The notes under the pieces were generated by a model. It was not told the DNA's origin. It worked only from the letters and a program-made list of their open reading frames with translations, and searched no databases. A DNA stretch of 64,000 bases from Pohlia nutans (taxonomy: Eukaryota; Streptophyta; Bryopsida; Bryales; Mniaceae), in contig CM040088.1 of assembly GCA_022496805.1 (NCBI GenBank), positions 1,922,001 through 1,986,000 on the forward strand, in the 5' to 3' direction. Within the stretch, counting starts at the first letter, position 1. Each line of letters opens with the position of its first letter. Made by a program: the position numbers and the translations under genes. Positions 10,717 through 22,185 of the stretch are shown one piece after another.

Positions 10717-13461
10717 TCTCGATGCGGAGTATGTACATACAGTGCGAGGTGACTCTGGTTTCGTTGAGCATGACTGCATCCTATTTTTCTTAGTTTTTGA
10801 GTATTTGGCTATACCATGTCAGGACGGACTTAAGAATTTTTGTTGAGTTTTCCTCCTTCATATATGTAGGGCACTTCCTTGCCCTAGTGCTATTTGAGTC
10901 TGGAAGAGAGATGCTATGCTTGAAAGGTGGCCCGAACTCTTTCATGCTTGATAATTTGGAAAAGAAATGCTACGGGTGTTGCATTGCCGTAGCATTTTTT
11001 ATTTTATTTTTGGCACACAAGGGGAATAATCCCCAAGGCAAATCCCAAAGGTTACACTACAGTGGATCGTAGTAGCATTCCTTTTCATAGCTAGAGGCAG
11101 GTGCAATCAGTTATGTGATTTCAATGTATAATAAACGTTTAATGTCAAGTTTCTAGTAATTTACGTGTTGCATTGCAATTGTGGAATCTCTGGTCCTGCG
11201 ATTTCAAATTTAATCGGAGCGTCATAACCTGTATGCCAAGCCGCCCATCGCAATCCCCAGGTATGGCAATAATTTATTATTTTGACTACAGGGTCGTGCT
11301 GGCCCTTCCGGCCGTTGATGTCAATGTGAACCGAGAATATTTAACGAAACGAAATACATTGGAACCCCAATTGGACCTCTTGGACCTCAACTACCGCTAA
11401 AGGCCCTGGGGGTACACCTCGAATTGAAGACGTGAAGATGGCTTGACAGACGTACAGAACCCTGCACACGGCAGAGTTGTGAGTCAGTTGTGCGGCTGAA
11501 AGAACTAAGTATTCGGAGGAACCGAGGTTTGTTTCCGGTTCGACGTCTGATTAATTTTTTCTCGATTTCTTATTTTTTATTCGCTGTGGAGTCGGAAGAG
11601 TTTCGGGAGGTGTGTTGGAAAGGTGTGAGGGTGAATTACGCTCAGAAGTGAATCAATGCTAGTTTAAGATAGTTTAGGATTTTTCAGTTCTCATGTCTGT
11701 ACACAACCGGTGTAAAACCATGTAAAACATGTATTCATGCCAGATGCAAAATATGTACTTGCTTTTTTCATTGGAAAATGCCAACTATGCTGCACTCTGC
11801 CAAAGAAAATGCAACATGGGTACATCCTTTACAAGTGATTTTGAACTAATGTTGAGGGGTCATAAATGTGCAATGGGTTGATGAATTTAGCTGAGTCTTT
11901 TTGTCACTACTCGTGCGCTGTTATGGCACATTCAGTGTACATCAGCTCTCTGTGGATGGTGCTAGTCGGATTATCTGGTTTCAAGGGAGTCGAAGTGAGG
12001 GAGAGTGAGACTAATCATGCGATTAATCTGGCATTTGAGAGCTGTGCCAAGCTCCATCTGATTTATGAAGTGGTTTTGATGTTTTGGGATGTTAAAATCA
12101 GCAGTCTTGTTTGGTTTGATTGCATGTCGATGGTTACGATTCGTAGAGGAAATATTATAGAATTACTTAAATTGTCTGGAATTCTGTCTGCCTTGGAGAT
12201 CTTGATTTTGAATCGCACACAAGGACTGTGAGAATGAAACCTAGTTGTCAGGTTGCGTAGACCAAGGTGAATTGGTTGCAGTTGAGAAACATGATGTTCT
12301 TGAGACAACAATTACCACAGCTCCAGGTATTTTAAGCTATCTTTTGCCTCATTTTTTAATACTTCCTCCCACAGCATGTCGAGTTTTCTAGATGTGATTT
12401 AAATTACATTGTAGGTCTGCATACCCATTGTCATTATTAGGTCCTTTATAATTTCTCAGAAATGCTACGTTTGATGCGGTTGTAGCTAGACTCGCCAAAT
12501 GATGTGGCTGAGAGATACTGACGATTAAGATTGCTTGTAAGCTCCTTTGGAGCTGAGAAATGAACCATACAAGGAGTGCAGGAGCTTTGAAACGTGGGTG
12601 TTCACCTACGTTTTGTAACTAAGCTTTTAGTGTTTGACTGCAGAATACTGCTTCAAACTTGCTTGGCACGAAATAAAGAGGCTTTTGGGTATATGGATCC
12701 CCCTGCAATAGCGGGAGTCACTGTCAGGCCATCCTCCCATACCCCGAAATGGACTACCGTAGTGGTCTACTGTGACTCCCACTAATGTATCATTCTCGTG
12801 CACCAAGTTCAAATACTCGCACCAACACTGGTCAAGAACACCTGCAGAATTTTTCTATTGTAATCCGAGGGTTATAGACCGGCATTAGAAAATGCTGAAG
12901 TCAGTTTCCAAGTTTGCTTATCATGTGGAGCATCACAAAATTGGCTAGTGGGTACCTTTAATGTCCAGGAGGTGCGTTTATTTGTATATGAGGGTTTTTT
13001 TTTGGGTAGAAAATCTGCAACGAGAATCTATTGCAGTGAGCACAAAGCTTGTCTGCAAGGACAAGAAGCTACTTCAGTTGCCAACTGTTAAGATTGCGCC
13101 TGGATTGGTATCATGGGATTAAAGTATATTCTGGAAATTGTTTTCTTCTAACCGATTGCCCCAATATGTGTCGGAACAAGTCCACCGCATGAGACTCTGA
13201 ATCTAGTGTGTGCATCAACTGTAAGTTAAACTTCTCCATCGGATTTGTATGAGGTTCAGACGTTATACGGATGGGTTATACTTCTTACTCTGACTTCTGG
13301 ATTAGTAGCTGATATTGCCAGCACAGGAGTTTTGATTTTGATTTTGATTTGATTTTTAAACTCAAGACTCGAGTGTTGGGAGGATTTCTTTCCAGCACAC
13401 TGTGGCCCCAAAGCTGCTATTAGGCAGTGACTCGTACTGAGCTAACGTGGTTACTTGCTGT
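10717..13461. other. 3' flank of the ELF4-like gene, nothing firm
   Basis: Base composition is closer to genic DNA than the surrounding repeats. A possible polyadenylation region (TATAATAAACG) lies near 11,126. Open frames at 11,866-12,231 (121 codons) and 12,594-12,785 (63 codons) have no recognisable domain and no codon pattern I trust. Confidence 0.4.
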
Positions 13462-14667
13462 TTAACCCCTAAAGGACCGGAGTGTTTTTCCTCCAAAAAC
13501 ACTCCAATGCTGCCATTTTTACTCCCCAATGCAAAAAATCCAAAAGAATGTTATTTTTTACCTTCTAACCGTAAGATCTTGTCCTAAACTATTTGAAAAA
13601 CATACACAACAAATTTCGTTGATTTTGACCGCACGGATTGCAAGATAATTGCGTTTGATGGAAAAAAACATCCCAAAAAAACACATGCCCGAAAATTTCA
13701 GATGCGTTTGACCACGGCTACATCAAAAAAACCTCACTACCGAAACTTGTCGCACTTCACTTTCACATTCTATATGATGTTACTTAGTTGTGTACCAATT
13801 TTAGTTGCGTCTGGAGACGTTTAGGATGTTGAATAACACCTTGCACTTGTTGGGGGTTTAAAACTTCAAAAAAGACTATGTTTTTGGAATTGCAATATTT
13901 TCGACTTTCTTTATTTAAAATACGAATCTGAGCTGTGAAACACAAGTACATTCCACCCTCTACAGAGTGGTGAAAAAAAATTTGAAAAAAAAATAAATCT
14001 CCAAGTTTTAGAAGACATGTAGCACATTTTCTAAGAATTTTGGGGGTTAGGAGGGAAATAAAGGGTGGAAGAAGGGAATTGAAGTGCCAACCCATTCCAA
14101 TGTTCATGACCCCACTAACTGTCAAGGTACATTGCCATGTGGCAGTCCCTCATTGGACGATTTTAATTTTTTTAATTTATAAATGATTTTAATTTTTAAT
14201 TTTTAAAATAATATTTTTAATTATGAAATTGAACTTTTAGTTTAAAATAATAATTTTAATTTAAAATAATAATTTTCAGTTTAAAATAATAATTTTTATT
14301 TATAAAAATTAATTTTAAATTTAAAAAAAAAAAAATTTTAATTTTTTTTATGAGTTTGGAAAATGGGGTGGTCTTCTGCCCCCCACAGTCCACCCCATTT
14401 TCCACACACCGCCCATCTTGTTGCCCCCCCCTAAAATTCAACTATTTCTCTACTGTCCCGCTGCCCTTTCTCCCGAAAAAAACACATTTCCCCTCATAAC
14501 TTTCACATACGGTGTCGGAATTCCAAAAAAAAAGAATCCCCATTTTCGTGGCACATTGGGGAATCTACTATTAAATTTCCTTCAAAATTCGATTAAAAAT
14601 GTGTTCACCGGAACCTACCCGATTCTCTAAATGTCCTAGTTAGGACACTTGGTCCTTTAGAGGTTAA
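13462..14667 (+). mobile_element. T-C family TTAA element
   Basis: The 1,206-bp element starts TTAACCCCTAAAGGACC and ends with the inverse, GGTCCTTTAGAGGTTAA: a 17-bp inverted repeat with one mismatch, including the TTAA target. It is non-coding inside, with poly-A/T blocks and a CCCC-rich patch near 14,380-14,430. The right 250 bp are related to 51,540-51,771. I infer a non-autonomous piggyBac-type element. Confidence 0.75.
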
Positions 14668-14674
14668 TCCCTGT

Positions 14675-14944
14675 GTCTAAATCCCCCGGTGGTCTTGAAT
14701 GCGGGGCACTATTCATCCACCCCTCCTTTTTTCTGAAATTTCCATTTTGGGCACCTTTGGTGCTTTTTTTGGAATTTTTTTTTGGTAATTTGGGACCTTA
14801 GGGCCCAATTTCCCCTAGGGGGACCAACTTGGGAATAAAAAACCATTGGAGGAGGGGGTTGTTTTTTAAGGTGGGGCCTAAACCGGACAAAAATAGGGGG
14901 CACTTTTGTCCCCATTCATTCAAGACCACCGGGGGTTCTAGAGA
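14675..14944 (+). mobile_element. Mutator-like MITE, copy 1
   Basis: The inverted ends share CCCCCGGTGGTCTTGAATG (left from 14,683; right inverse to about 14,936). The element is flanked by a perfect 9-bp direct repeat AATCCCTGT at 14,666-14,674 and 14,945-14,953. A 9-bp target duplication is the usual signature of Mutator-like elements. It has no open frame, is 270 bp long, and abuts the right end of the T-C element. A relative is at 42,213-42,499. Confidence 0.75.
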
Positions 14945-15028
14945 AATCCCTGTTTAAGGGTGCTAGTAAGTTAGTAAAAGTACAGCTTACCTCTCAGTTA
15001 TATATCCATAACTTTGCCACAGCTGTAG

Positions 15029-15130
15029 ACAGCTGCCAGATATGAGTATGGTAACCGCCGAGTTCCTGGTAGGGGACGAGGTAGGTTACACGACGTAACC
15101 CATGAGCTGATGGATGAAATATTTCTGTAA
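15029..15130 (+). CDS. possible orphan terminal exon, Arg/Gly-rich
   Basis: After a plausible acceptor (CAGCTGTAG) an open stretch of 33 codons encodes a peptide with YEYGNRRVPGRGRGR and then HDVTHELMDEI before a TAA at 15,128-15,130. The RGRG motif and acidic end look protein-like, but no other exon was identified, so this may be chance. Confidence 0.2.
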   Translation, partial: TAARYEYGNRRVPGRGRGRLHDVTHELMDEIFL

Positions 15131-16779
15131 CATGTGACCAAATGGATGAGAAGTAGTTGTAGTAGTGTATTTGATGGATGAATAATGCACTTAATGGAGG
15201 AAAAGTTGCATGGATGATGGATGGAGTTTAAGGGCGTCCTTCACGAATGGGTTACGGTTCTGTTGAGCGACGTCATTCATAGTTCGTGTATAGCATGAGT
15301 ATTTCAGTTAATTGTAATCAGTATGCTTGCAAAGTGTTGTTGGTACAGGGGCAACTCAGCTGGATGATGACGTTCTCGTTGTAGGCGGTGGTTTCTTTTT
15401 GAAGAGGGCTTGGAGAGACGAAATGGCCTTGTTGTAATTTCTATTTCACTTCAGCTGGAGTCTGGCAGGGCGCCAGGATTAATAATGTGACATTGGTCAG
15501 CTTTTCATGGCTCGTGCTGCCCCTAGTCTCAGTTTTGTCCAGTTAACCACACATTTGGTCCTCCTTCCATGAACATGTTCTGTCAAATGCTGAATCCGAT
15601 GGAGACATGCTTGCCTGAAATCAGTGCATCGCTGTGTTGCCAGGTGTCTAGCTGAATCAAGTAACAGTTAGATGGCCATACAACTACTGAATGTGTGACT
15701 TGTTGCGAGGGTGGAGTCACAACTTCCATACATCATTTTGCCAGCTGTGTTGCTTTAAAATCATTGGAAATGGCAGCTAGACGTGATTTTGTCGGACTAC
15801 TGCTGATATTTTGTGTGCACCTGCTCTCGCTCAAGTAGTTGCCATGTTTTTCAATGCAGGTGTTGGTTATTACAGTTGTCACTCCACGAAGTGGCTCTTG
15901 TGATTTACTATACGCCACCAGTGTTCAAGATGCCCATGTGATTCCTTGCACTTTCGACAATGACTTCATTGCATAGAAATTGGTTCGTCTTGGTGGGCCT
16001 GAACGCAAGTTAAGGAAGGCAACTGGTTTAGACACTGCCGAGTCATCACTGTCGTGCCGAAACTGTAATATGAAGGTTACCGTGTCATGCTCACCTAGCC
16101 AGTGCTCTCAAGTACCGTACTACTACGCAATGATGGCGACTTAGTGCCTAGCAATCCAAATTAGTCATGTCAAGATCTGCACGGGGAGTGCTTTCTGTAA
16201 TGCAATGCAGACGGTGGGTACAGGGTTATGACAGCGCTTACACTGTCTAATATCTCACTGCCGTATTAAGGGGGATCCAACATCACCCAGTCTCCTGGCC
16301 CTCATCACCTTCTTCAAAAACAAAATAATCAAGAACTGAAGGTCGAACCAGAACTGTAAAAGATCCAATGCAAGTGTTAAGCATGAGCGACGACGTACCT
16401 CATCAAACCGGCCGTGAAACTATTAATAGACCTTCACAAAGGCTGAGAGTTTCGCCGTCATCTGTTTCCGTTGTGTCTCTGGTGCGTGACCTGACCATCG
16501 AAGAAAGGTTGATGGGCCCGTCATCTTTCTAAACTAGATGAACACCCATGAGTAGGGGTATGCCCAGATTTCAATGACTTGTTTTTCGGAATGACTTTTA
16601 AATGTTGTCCCGCAGTAGGGCATTTTCGAAATTTCGGGGAATAGTAGCTATGATCGGAGCAAACCAAGGATGCTTTCACTGGGGCATGGGAAAGGGAGTT
16701 CACAGTGCGTAGGCCACTTGAATCCTCCCATTGGATAGGGTAGGTTATCAAGGGTAGATTATTCAAGCAAAAGTCAAAA
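15131..16779. other. unique-looking sequence without a gene call
   Basis: Mid-GC, low-repeat DNA with no long frame and no recognised domain. It could be untranslated or intronic sequence of an unrecognised gene. Confidence 0.35.
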
Positions 16780-16784
16780 TTTTA

Positions 16785-16930
16785 CGCGCTCAAAACTTTA
16801 CGTGCCCATAAATTTTACGTACTCAAGAATACGTAAAGTTTTGAGCATGTAAGTTTTGAGCGCTTAAAGTTTTGAACACGTAAAGTTTTGAGCGCTTAAA
16901 GTTTTGAACACGTAAAGTTTTGAGCGCGTG
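16785..16930. repeat. tandem and inverted short repeats (AAAGTTTTGAGCGC)
   Basis: Units of about 16 bp alternate TAAAGTTTTGAGCGCT and TAAAGTTTTGAACACG. They are preceded by reverse-complement copies (CGCTCAAAACTTTACGTG), so the tract can fold back on itself. Confidence 0.7.
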
Positions 16931-17049
16931 TTGAAAGATCAACTCCGGCCTCATTCAAAGAGTTTTATGACGAAAGATCAACTATGGTCTCTTTCAAGAG
17001 GTTTCTTGGTGAAAGATCAACTTCGGTCCCTTTCAAGAGTGTTCTTGGT
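16931..17049 (+). repeat. 39-bp tandem repeat, three units
   Basis: Three diverged head-to-tail units each begin GAAAGATCAACT, continue TC..TTTCAAGAG, and end TTCTTGGT or a variant. Non-coding. Confidence 0.75.
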
Positions 17050-17644
17050 TCCAAATCCTAATATGCATTACAATTTTGGATAATCCTTAGACCTTCATAC
17101 ACCTTTTAGCAAATTGTCATATTATCATAGCAAAAGACTAGCTTTGGTATGGTTAAAGATTAGGTTGTCAGTGCCAAAGATCTCATTCTGATATGGCCAT
17201 ATTATTTTTGGCCTTGACAACCAAATGCTTTGTTTAATTTAGCAATATGGTCTTTGGCTATGGCCGTGGTGATGTGGCATTTGGTAATGTGGTACAAAGT
17301 TATATTCCATTGACAAAAGAGGGAAATTTGATTTCATTACAATTAGTTTGATACAACCTTTTAGTTAATTATGATTGACTCAAATTTGATAGTGGATAAA
17401 TAAGTTTACTTGTGTTAGAAGGTAAGTACATAACATTTTTTAAGCTTTATAAGCCTTTTATTCTGAGAATTACAATAAACATCACATTTTGGCATGAATA
17501 GCCTAAAAGTGGTTGGCTTTTAAACTTGAATTTGTTAAGAATTATTTATTCCCATACAACTCCTATTGACTCTTTAGAATGTTATAAATGGAAAATGACA
17601 AGTCAATATTCAAAGTTCATCTAAATCAATGAGACCTTGTGCCG

Positions 17645-17855
17645 TTGGTTTAAGTGTTTCTCGTGATTTAATCATGCTTTTTCTTTTTTATTTTATTTTT
17701 TAAATATGGTGACGAAATTCGATTAAAAGTCTATAATTTCCACATCGTAGGCCCAAAAACAACGAAACAACTTCGGTGCACCCCTTTTCATCGAGAGATT
17801 TCTCACAATACCAAGAATGTGGGAAGTGGCCTCACCGTCCGGTGGGCTCAAACAA
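17645..17855 (+). repeat. dispersed repeat R2, copy 2
   Basis: It matches the 9.1-kb copy: a T-rich TTTTATTTTATTTTT lead-in, then GACGAAATTCGATTAAAAG, CACATCGTAGGCCCAAAA, CAACGAAACAACTTCGGTG and CATCGAGAGATTTCTC. Confidence 0.6.
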
Positions 17856-17859
17856 AAAA

Positions 17860-18425
17860 AACTACCTTCCATAATGTATAGATATATGAAAGAACCAAAA
17901 CGATGGATGCAAATCCGTGTGTGAAGCAGAGCACATGTAAAGAATATTACAAAAACAACAAAGTTGGATGAAGGAGCTGGAGTAAGTGCAGGTTCCTCTG
18001 TTTAGCTCACTTTGATTTATTGTTGGCTATGATAGACTTTCACGATTGCGTGGATTAGGACTCTTCCTTACCTATTTTGATGTAATTAGTAAAAACTCAA
18101 AATTTGGGCAGCATTAGTAGAAATATCGCCTGCGCATACTAGCAAAACGACCTATGAGAAGACCCCATATGACAAATTAGACTAGTTGTGGGTCTTTTTT
18201 GGCCATGCTCCTGTAGTCTATGTGGGTGGTGTTTATGCTAATGCAGACATTTACATGAGCTACTAACTGTGAAATCATTGCTTGTGGTGGGGCAAAGTTT
18301 TGATCAGGGTACCACTTCCCAAACTCTCTAGACTTTAGAAAAATGTCCTTTTGATAATGAAAAAAATATTACAAACCTTACATGGTGTTATAGACAATAT
18401 GTTAATACACAACAATAATGTGTTA
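17860..18425. other. intergenic DNA, nothing recognised
   Basis: No gene or obvious repeat. Confidence 0.4.
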
Positions 18426-19272
18426 TATAGGACAAATGCACGGTACGGTCCACCAATTCATTGACAAAGATTCCAATAAGATTTAGTGCACTTTAGTGCA
18501 CCTCAGTGCATTTTATTAAAAATATTATTTTTTAAACCAATTTTTAAGTGCATAGCATTGGCACAATGAAAAATAAAATGCACTATGAGTATGCATCAAC
18601 TATATATCAACCATATAATCAAATTTTAGTTTGTTAAAATTGATCTATCTATAGAAAATTTAGTTTCAAAACTATTGCTTAAATACCATTTTGACCAATT
18701 TCTATCTAGTTTTCTATCCAAACTATGATTTTTAAATCGTCCACGTCTAATTTTGAATTTGAAAATTCATGAAAACTCCCACTTGAAAATTATTATTTTA
18801 AAGAATATCCAAAAAGAAAATCATCAAAATTTGTTTTTTTAAATGAATAAATTGGCTTAAAATACAAAATTATTTAGTTTAAATACTTTTTTTTTTTTTA
18901 AAGTCCTTGAAACAATCCATAGAAATTTGAGGATGTTTGTATTTACAAGTTTTAACATAGGAAAAATTTATAGCTCAAGATTAAATGAAATGTCATCTTT
19001 TTCATGAAATTCAAATGAAATTGGGGTGCACTTATGCATGGGACATATTGTGTTTTTAAGGAATTTAATGTATCTATGAGAATATAATCACCATTTTATG
19101 AAAATTTTGGTGTTGATAATACAAAATTAACATTCCCAAACCATCTAAAATTAATTTCACACTAAGATTAATTCTTTATATTTTTTTATGATTTTTGAAA
19201 TTTTGAAAATTGCCACTTCTAGTGCACCGGGACCAAAAAAATTGGTTGACCGTATAGTGCATTTGCCCTATA
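18426..19272. mobile_element. MITE with TATAGGRCAAATGCAC ends
   Basis: The left end TATAGGACAAATGCACGGTA and the inverse of the right end (TATAGGGCAAATGCACTATA) continue as matching inverted repeats through CGGTC.ACCAATT, about 33 bp each. The interior is AT-rich with no open frame. Length is about 847 bp. The target duplication is not clear; TA or TATA is possible. Confidence 0.65.
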
Positions 19273-20301
19273 GGTCAAATTCAAAAATTGATTCTTTTTT
19301 CCTAATTAAGATTTTCTATTAAAACAAATAATCCTTCACTTTATTGAGTTTGTATTTAAATACATCATATGGTTTTAGGAGAAGATGTTATGAAATCATG
19401 GCCTTTTAAATTGTCTAAAAAATATGTGATTTTGAAAGTTCTCATAAATAAGGAAATATAGTAATACATCAAATTAAGAGTTAAAATTAAGTGGTGTTAT
19501 CACTCAAACATTGTTTTAACTAAATTTCATGTGTATGAACTATTTCATTATAAATTGATTCTCCGTATTGCTATAAGACAGTTCCGGTTTTGAAGAACAA
19601 ATGATGAAAAGGAATATTAAAATTTGTCAATTTTCTTGCTAAATAGTATTTTGGATGGAGTATTACAACTTTTTCATGAATTTTTCATTAAATTCATGTA
19701 AATTGAAAATGTGTAATTTCTAGGACACATTAAATGAGGTACAAATGAGAGTGTTTTACATAGGACACTTGCCCGGTGTCAACATAATGCATGTCATCCA
19801 TAGTTATCGTCTACACTTACGTGTACATAAAAAATTCCAAAACTGAGTTACTATAGTTCAAATGAGTGATGTTTACATGTAAAAGAACATCCCCACTGTG
19901 GTACAAGAAATCAGGCACACTCAAATTCCATTTTTATATTTGAAAAGCCTTCCAAATGAAAGTGTACCACTGTGACAAATCAAATGTGTTTCACAAATTA
20001 TAGTTAATTGACCAATCACAAGTAGAATTTAGAATAAAACCAACTAAACTGATGTTGATTGGTCCTCTTATTTGACATCAAAGTTTTATGCTCTTGGGAG
20101 CTATTTGGTCTTGGGAGCTCGAAGGGCCTGCAATATTTTCATTCATTTTGGTCGTTTACTAGAGTTGGCCAACCTATTTACACCATTTTATTTACACCAT
20201 TTTATGCAGTTCAAACTAGTGTAAGCCAAGTAATGTGATTTTCATAGTTCTTTATATATGATAAACCATTTTATTTTGTGATCCCTACCAGTGTAAGGTA
20301 A
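19273..20301. other. AT-rich intergenic DNA
   Basis: Near 19,757-19,778 a TACATAGGACACTTGCCCGG block resembles the end of the preceding MITE, but no partner end was found. Otherwise no gene or repeat. Confidence 0.35.
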
Positions 20302-20336
20302 TTGAGATTAAAGCTTATCCTTAAGCCTTCATGTAT

Positions 20337-20418
20337 GATTTTTTATTCATGTATTCATGTATTCATGTATTCATGTATTCATGTATTCATGTATTCATGT
20401 ATTCATGTATTCATGTAT
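20337..20418 (+). repeat. (TATTCATG)n minisatellite, about 9 units
   Basis: A perfect or near-perfect octamer repeat runs from about 20,345. An open frame across it (Tyr-Ser-Cys-Ile-His repeats) is a product of the repeat, not a gene. Confidence 0.9.
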
Positions 20419-20644
20419 GTAATTGGTAAAGTTACTCATGTCTTCTTTTCACTAGAGGCAAGAAGCAGTGGAGAACAAATTTTTAGCCAATTAAAGCTTC
20501 AAAAAATGCGGAAACCATAGAGCATCCCTTTACACTTGATTTTTTAGTCCAAGGGCCAGCAATAAGAGAGAATGGTGTAGAGAGCACCTTTGTTCTTTGT
20601 GGCAACAATAGTGCACAAATTTTGAGTCCCTCAGGATTTAGGAT

Positions 20645-21640
20645 TTAGAATTTTTTTTTTGTTTTTTGTCTTCTTCTTTTTTAGGGCTCATTAAATCTAA
20701 AAATAGAAATTAAAAAATTAAATTAAAAATTAAATTAAATTAAAAAAGTTAAAAAAGTTAAAATCTAAAAATTAAATTAAAAAAGGGTTCAGCCGGCGGC
20801 GGCTGAAACCTGAACGGCGGTGGAGGAATTTTTAATTTTTAATTTTTTTTCAGTTTTCTTTTTTGTTTAGGGCTCATGAACTCTAAAAATAAAAATAAAA
20901 ATAAAAATAAAAATAATTAGGCGGCTGAACCCTAATCAACGGAGGGAGAAAAAAAATCTATATTCATTTTTCTTTTTTCTTTTTTTAGACTACTGACGGC
21001 TATTGGGTGCGTGGCCGCGCACTCAATCCCTCTTCCTCTTTTCTCCCTCAATCCCTCTTCTTCTCTTTTCCCTCCTTTCTCTCTCCCTCTCTCTTCTCCC
21101 TCTTTCTTCCCCTCTCTCTTCCCCTCTCCCTCTCTCTTCTCCCTCTTTCTTCCCCTCTCTCTTCCCCTCTCCCCTATATACATGAGGAGGAGAAGAAAAA
21201 GAGAGGAAGAGGGGGAGAGAGAGGGAGAGAGAGGGAGAGGGAGAGAGAGAGAGACAGAGAAAGGAGGGAGAGGAGAAGAAGAGGGAGTGAGGGAGAGGAG
21301 AAGAGGAATTGGGTGTGCGGCCGTGCACTCAACAGCCCTCATTAGTCCAAAAATAGATTTTTTATATTTTATTTTATTTCTTTTAATTTTTTAATTTTTT
21401 AATTTTGCTCCGCCGATCAGGGTTCAGCTGCCGGCAACTAAACCCTAATTTTTTTTTAATTCTTAATTTTAGGGTTCATGAGTCTTAAACAAAAAAGAAG
21501 ACGAAAAAAATTCCTCTATTGCCGTTTAGGGTTCAACCGCCGGCAACTAAACCTATATTTTTTAATTTTTTAATTTCTATTTTTAGATTTGATGAGCCCT
21601 AAACAAAAAAGAAGACAAAAACCTAAAATAACAATAATAA
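20645..21640. repeat. 1-kb inverted repeat with polypyrimidine/polypurine core
   Basis: The two halves are reverse complements around about 21,180. Outer arms carry GGGCTCAT, CTAAAAATAGAAATT, GGTTCAGC.G.CGGC and CTGAACCCTAATC in mirrored order. The inner arms are a CT-rich strand (about 21,025-21,175) and a GA-rich strand (about 21,185-21,305), bordered by GGGTGCGTGGCCGCGCACTC and its inverse. Open frames in it encode only Ser/Leu/Pro or Arg/Glu strings. Class unknown; it is related to 5,920-6,360. Confidence 0.75.
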
Positions 21641-21714
21641 AAAATAAAAATAAAAAATACAAGAATTTTATTGTTTTTTTTTGTTTTTTTTTGTTTTTTT
21701 TTCCTTGGTGCAGG

Positions 21715-21960
21715 TGTAGGGTTTGCGGCTACCACAAGAGGAATGAAGAAAACATAGAAGAAAAAGAAGAAGACAAGAAGGAAGAAAAAGAAAAAGAAGA
21801 CAAGAAGGAAGACAAGAAAGAAACAAGATAAAAGAAAAGATAAAGATAAAAATAAAAAATAAATAAAAGAATTGTTTGTTTACAATGAAAGTAATTGTAA
21901 AAAGACAAAAATTGTTGTTTTTTAGAGTTTTTTTTTTATAAATCTTTTAATGTGTCCGGG
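21715..21960 (+). repeat. flank block shared with 5.9 kb
   Basis: A GAAGAAAAAGAAGAC-rich stretch, TTTACAATGAAAGTAATTGTA and AAAATTGTTG follow the fold-back and match 5,920-6,150 inverted, so the mobile unit seems larger than the fold-back itself. Confidence 0.55.
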
Positions 21961-22079
21961 GACCAATATATAATGTAGTTTTGGTGAATGTTTTAAGTTA
22001 ATTGTTTGTATATTCATTGGAAATTGCTTGTATATTCATTTTTGGAAATTTGGATTTATGAACAATTTTCAAACATCAT

Positions 22080-22185
22080 GTTTTTCATTTTTCTTTGTTG
22101 AGATAAAATTCATCCAAGTTATGGAAGCCACATTTTATAATACATCTTAGCTTTGCTCTATATCCCTCGGGTTTTTAGGGATTAA
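22080..22185 (+). mobile_element. T-A right-end remnant at a shared TTAA
   Basis: The sequence ATTCATC.AAGTTATGGAAGCCACATTTTATAATACATCT..., ending GGGTTTTTAGGGATTAA, matches the right end of T-A elements. The TTAA at 22,182-22,185 also begins TTAACCCCTTTAAAAACTAG, which resembles a T-A left end. No clean partner end was found for either. Confidence 0.5.

Noticed and set aside
11866..12231. 121-codon open frame downstream of ELF4
   Set aside because: No domain, no splice support and composition typical of non-coding DNA.
12594..12785. Possible exon after a CTGCAG acceptor
   Set aside because: The frame is short, unrecognised, and no partner exon with matching phase was found.
16785..17049. 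CRISPR-like array
   Set aside because: Units are head-to-tail with no unique spacers and the context is eukaryotic.
21003..21394. Overlapping open frames on both strands over the CT/GA-rich fold-back
   Set aside because: They translate only to Ser/Leu/Pro or Arg/Glu strings caused by the simple sequence.
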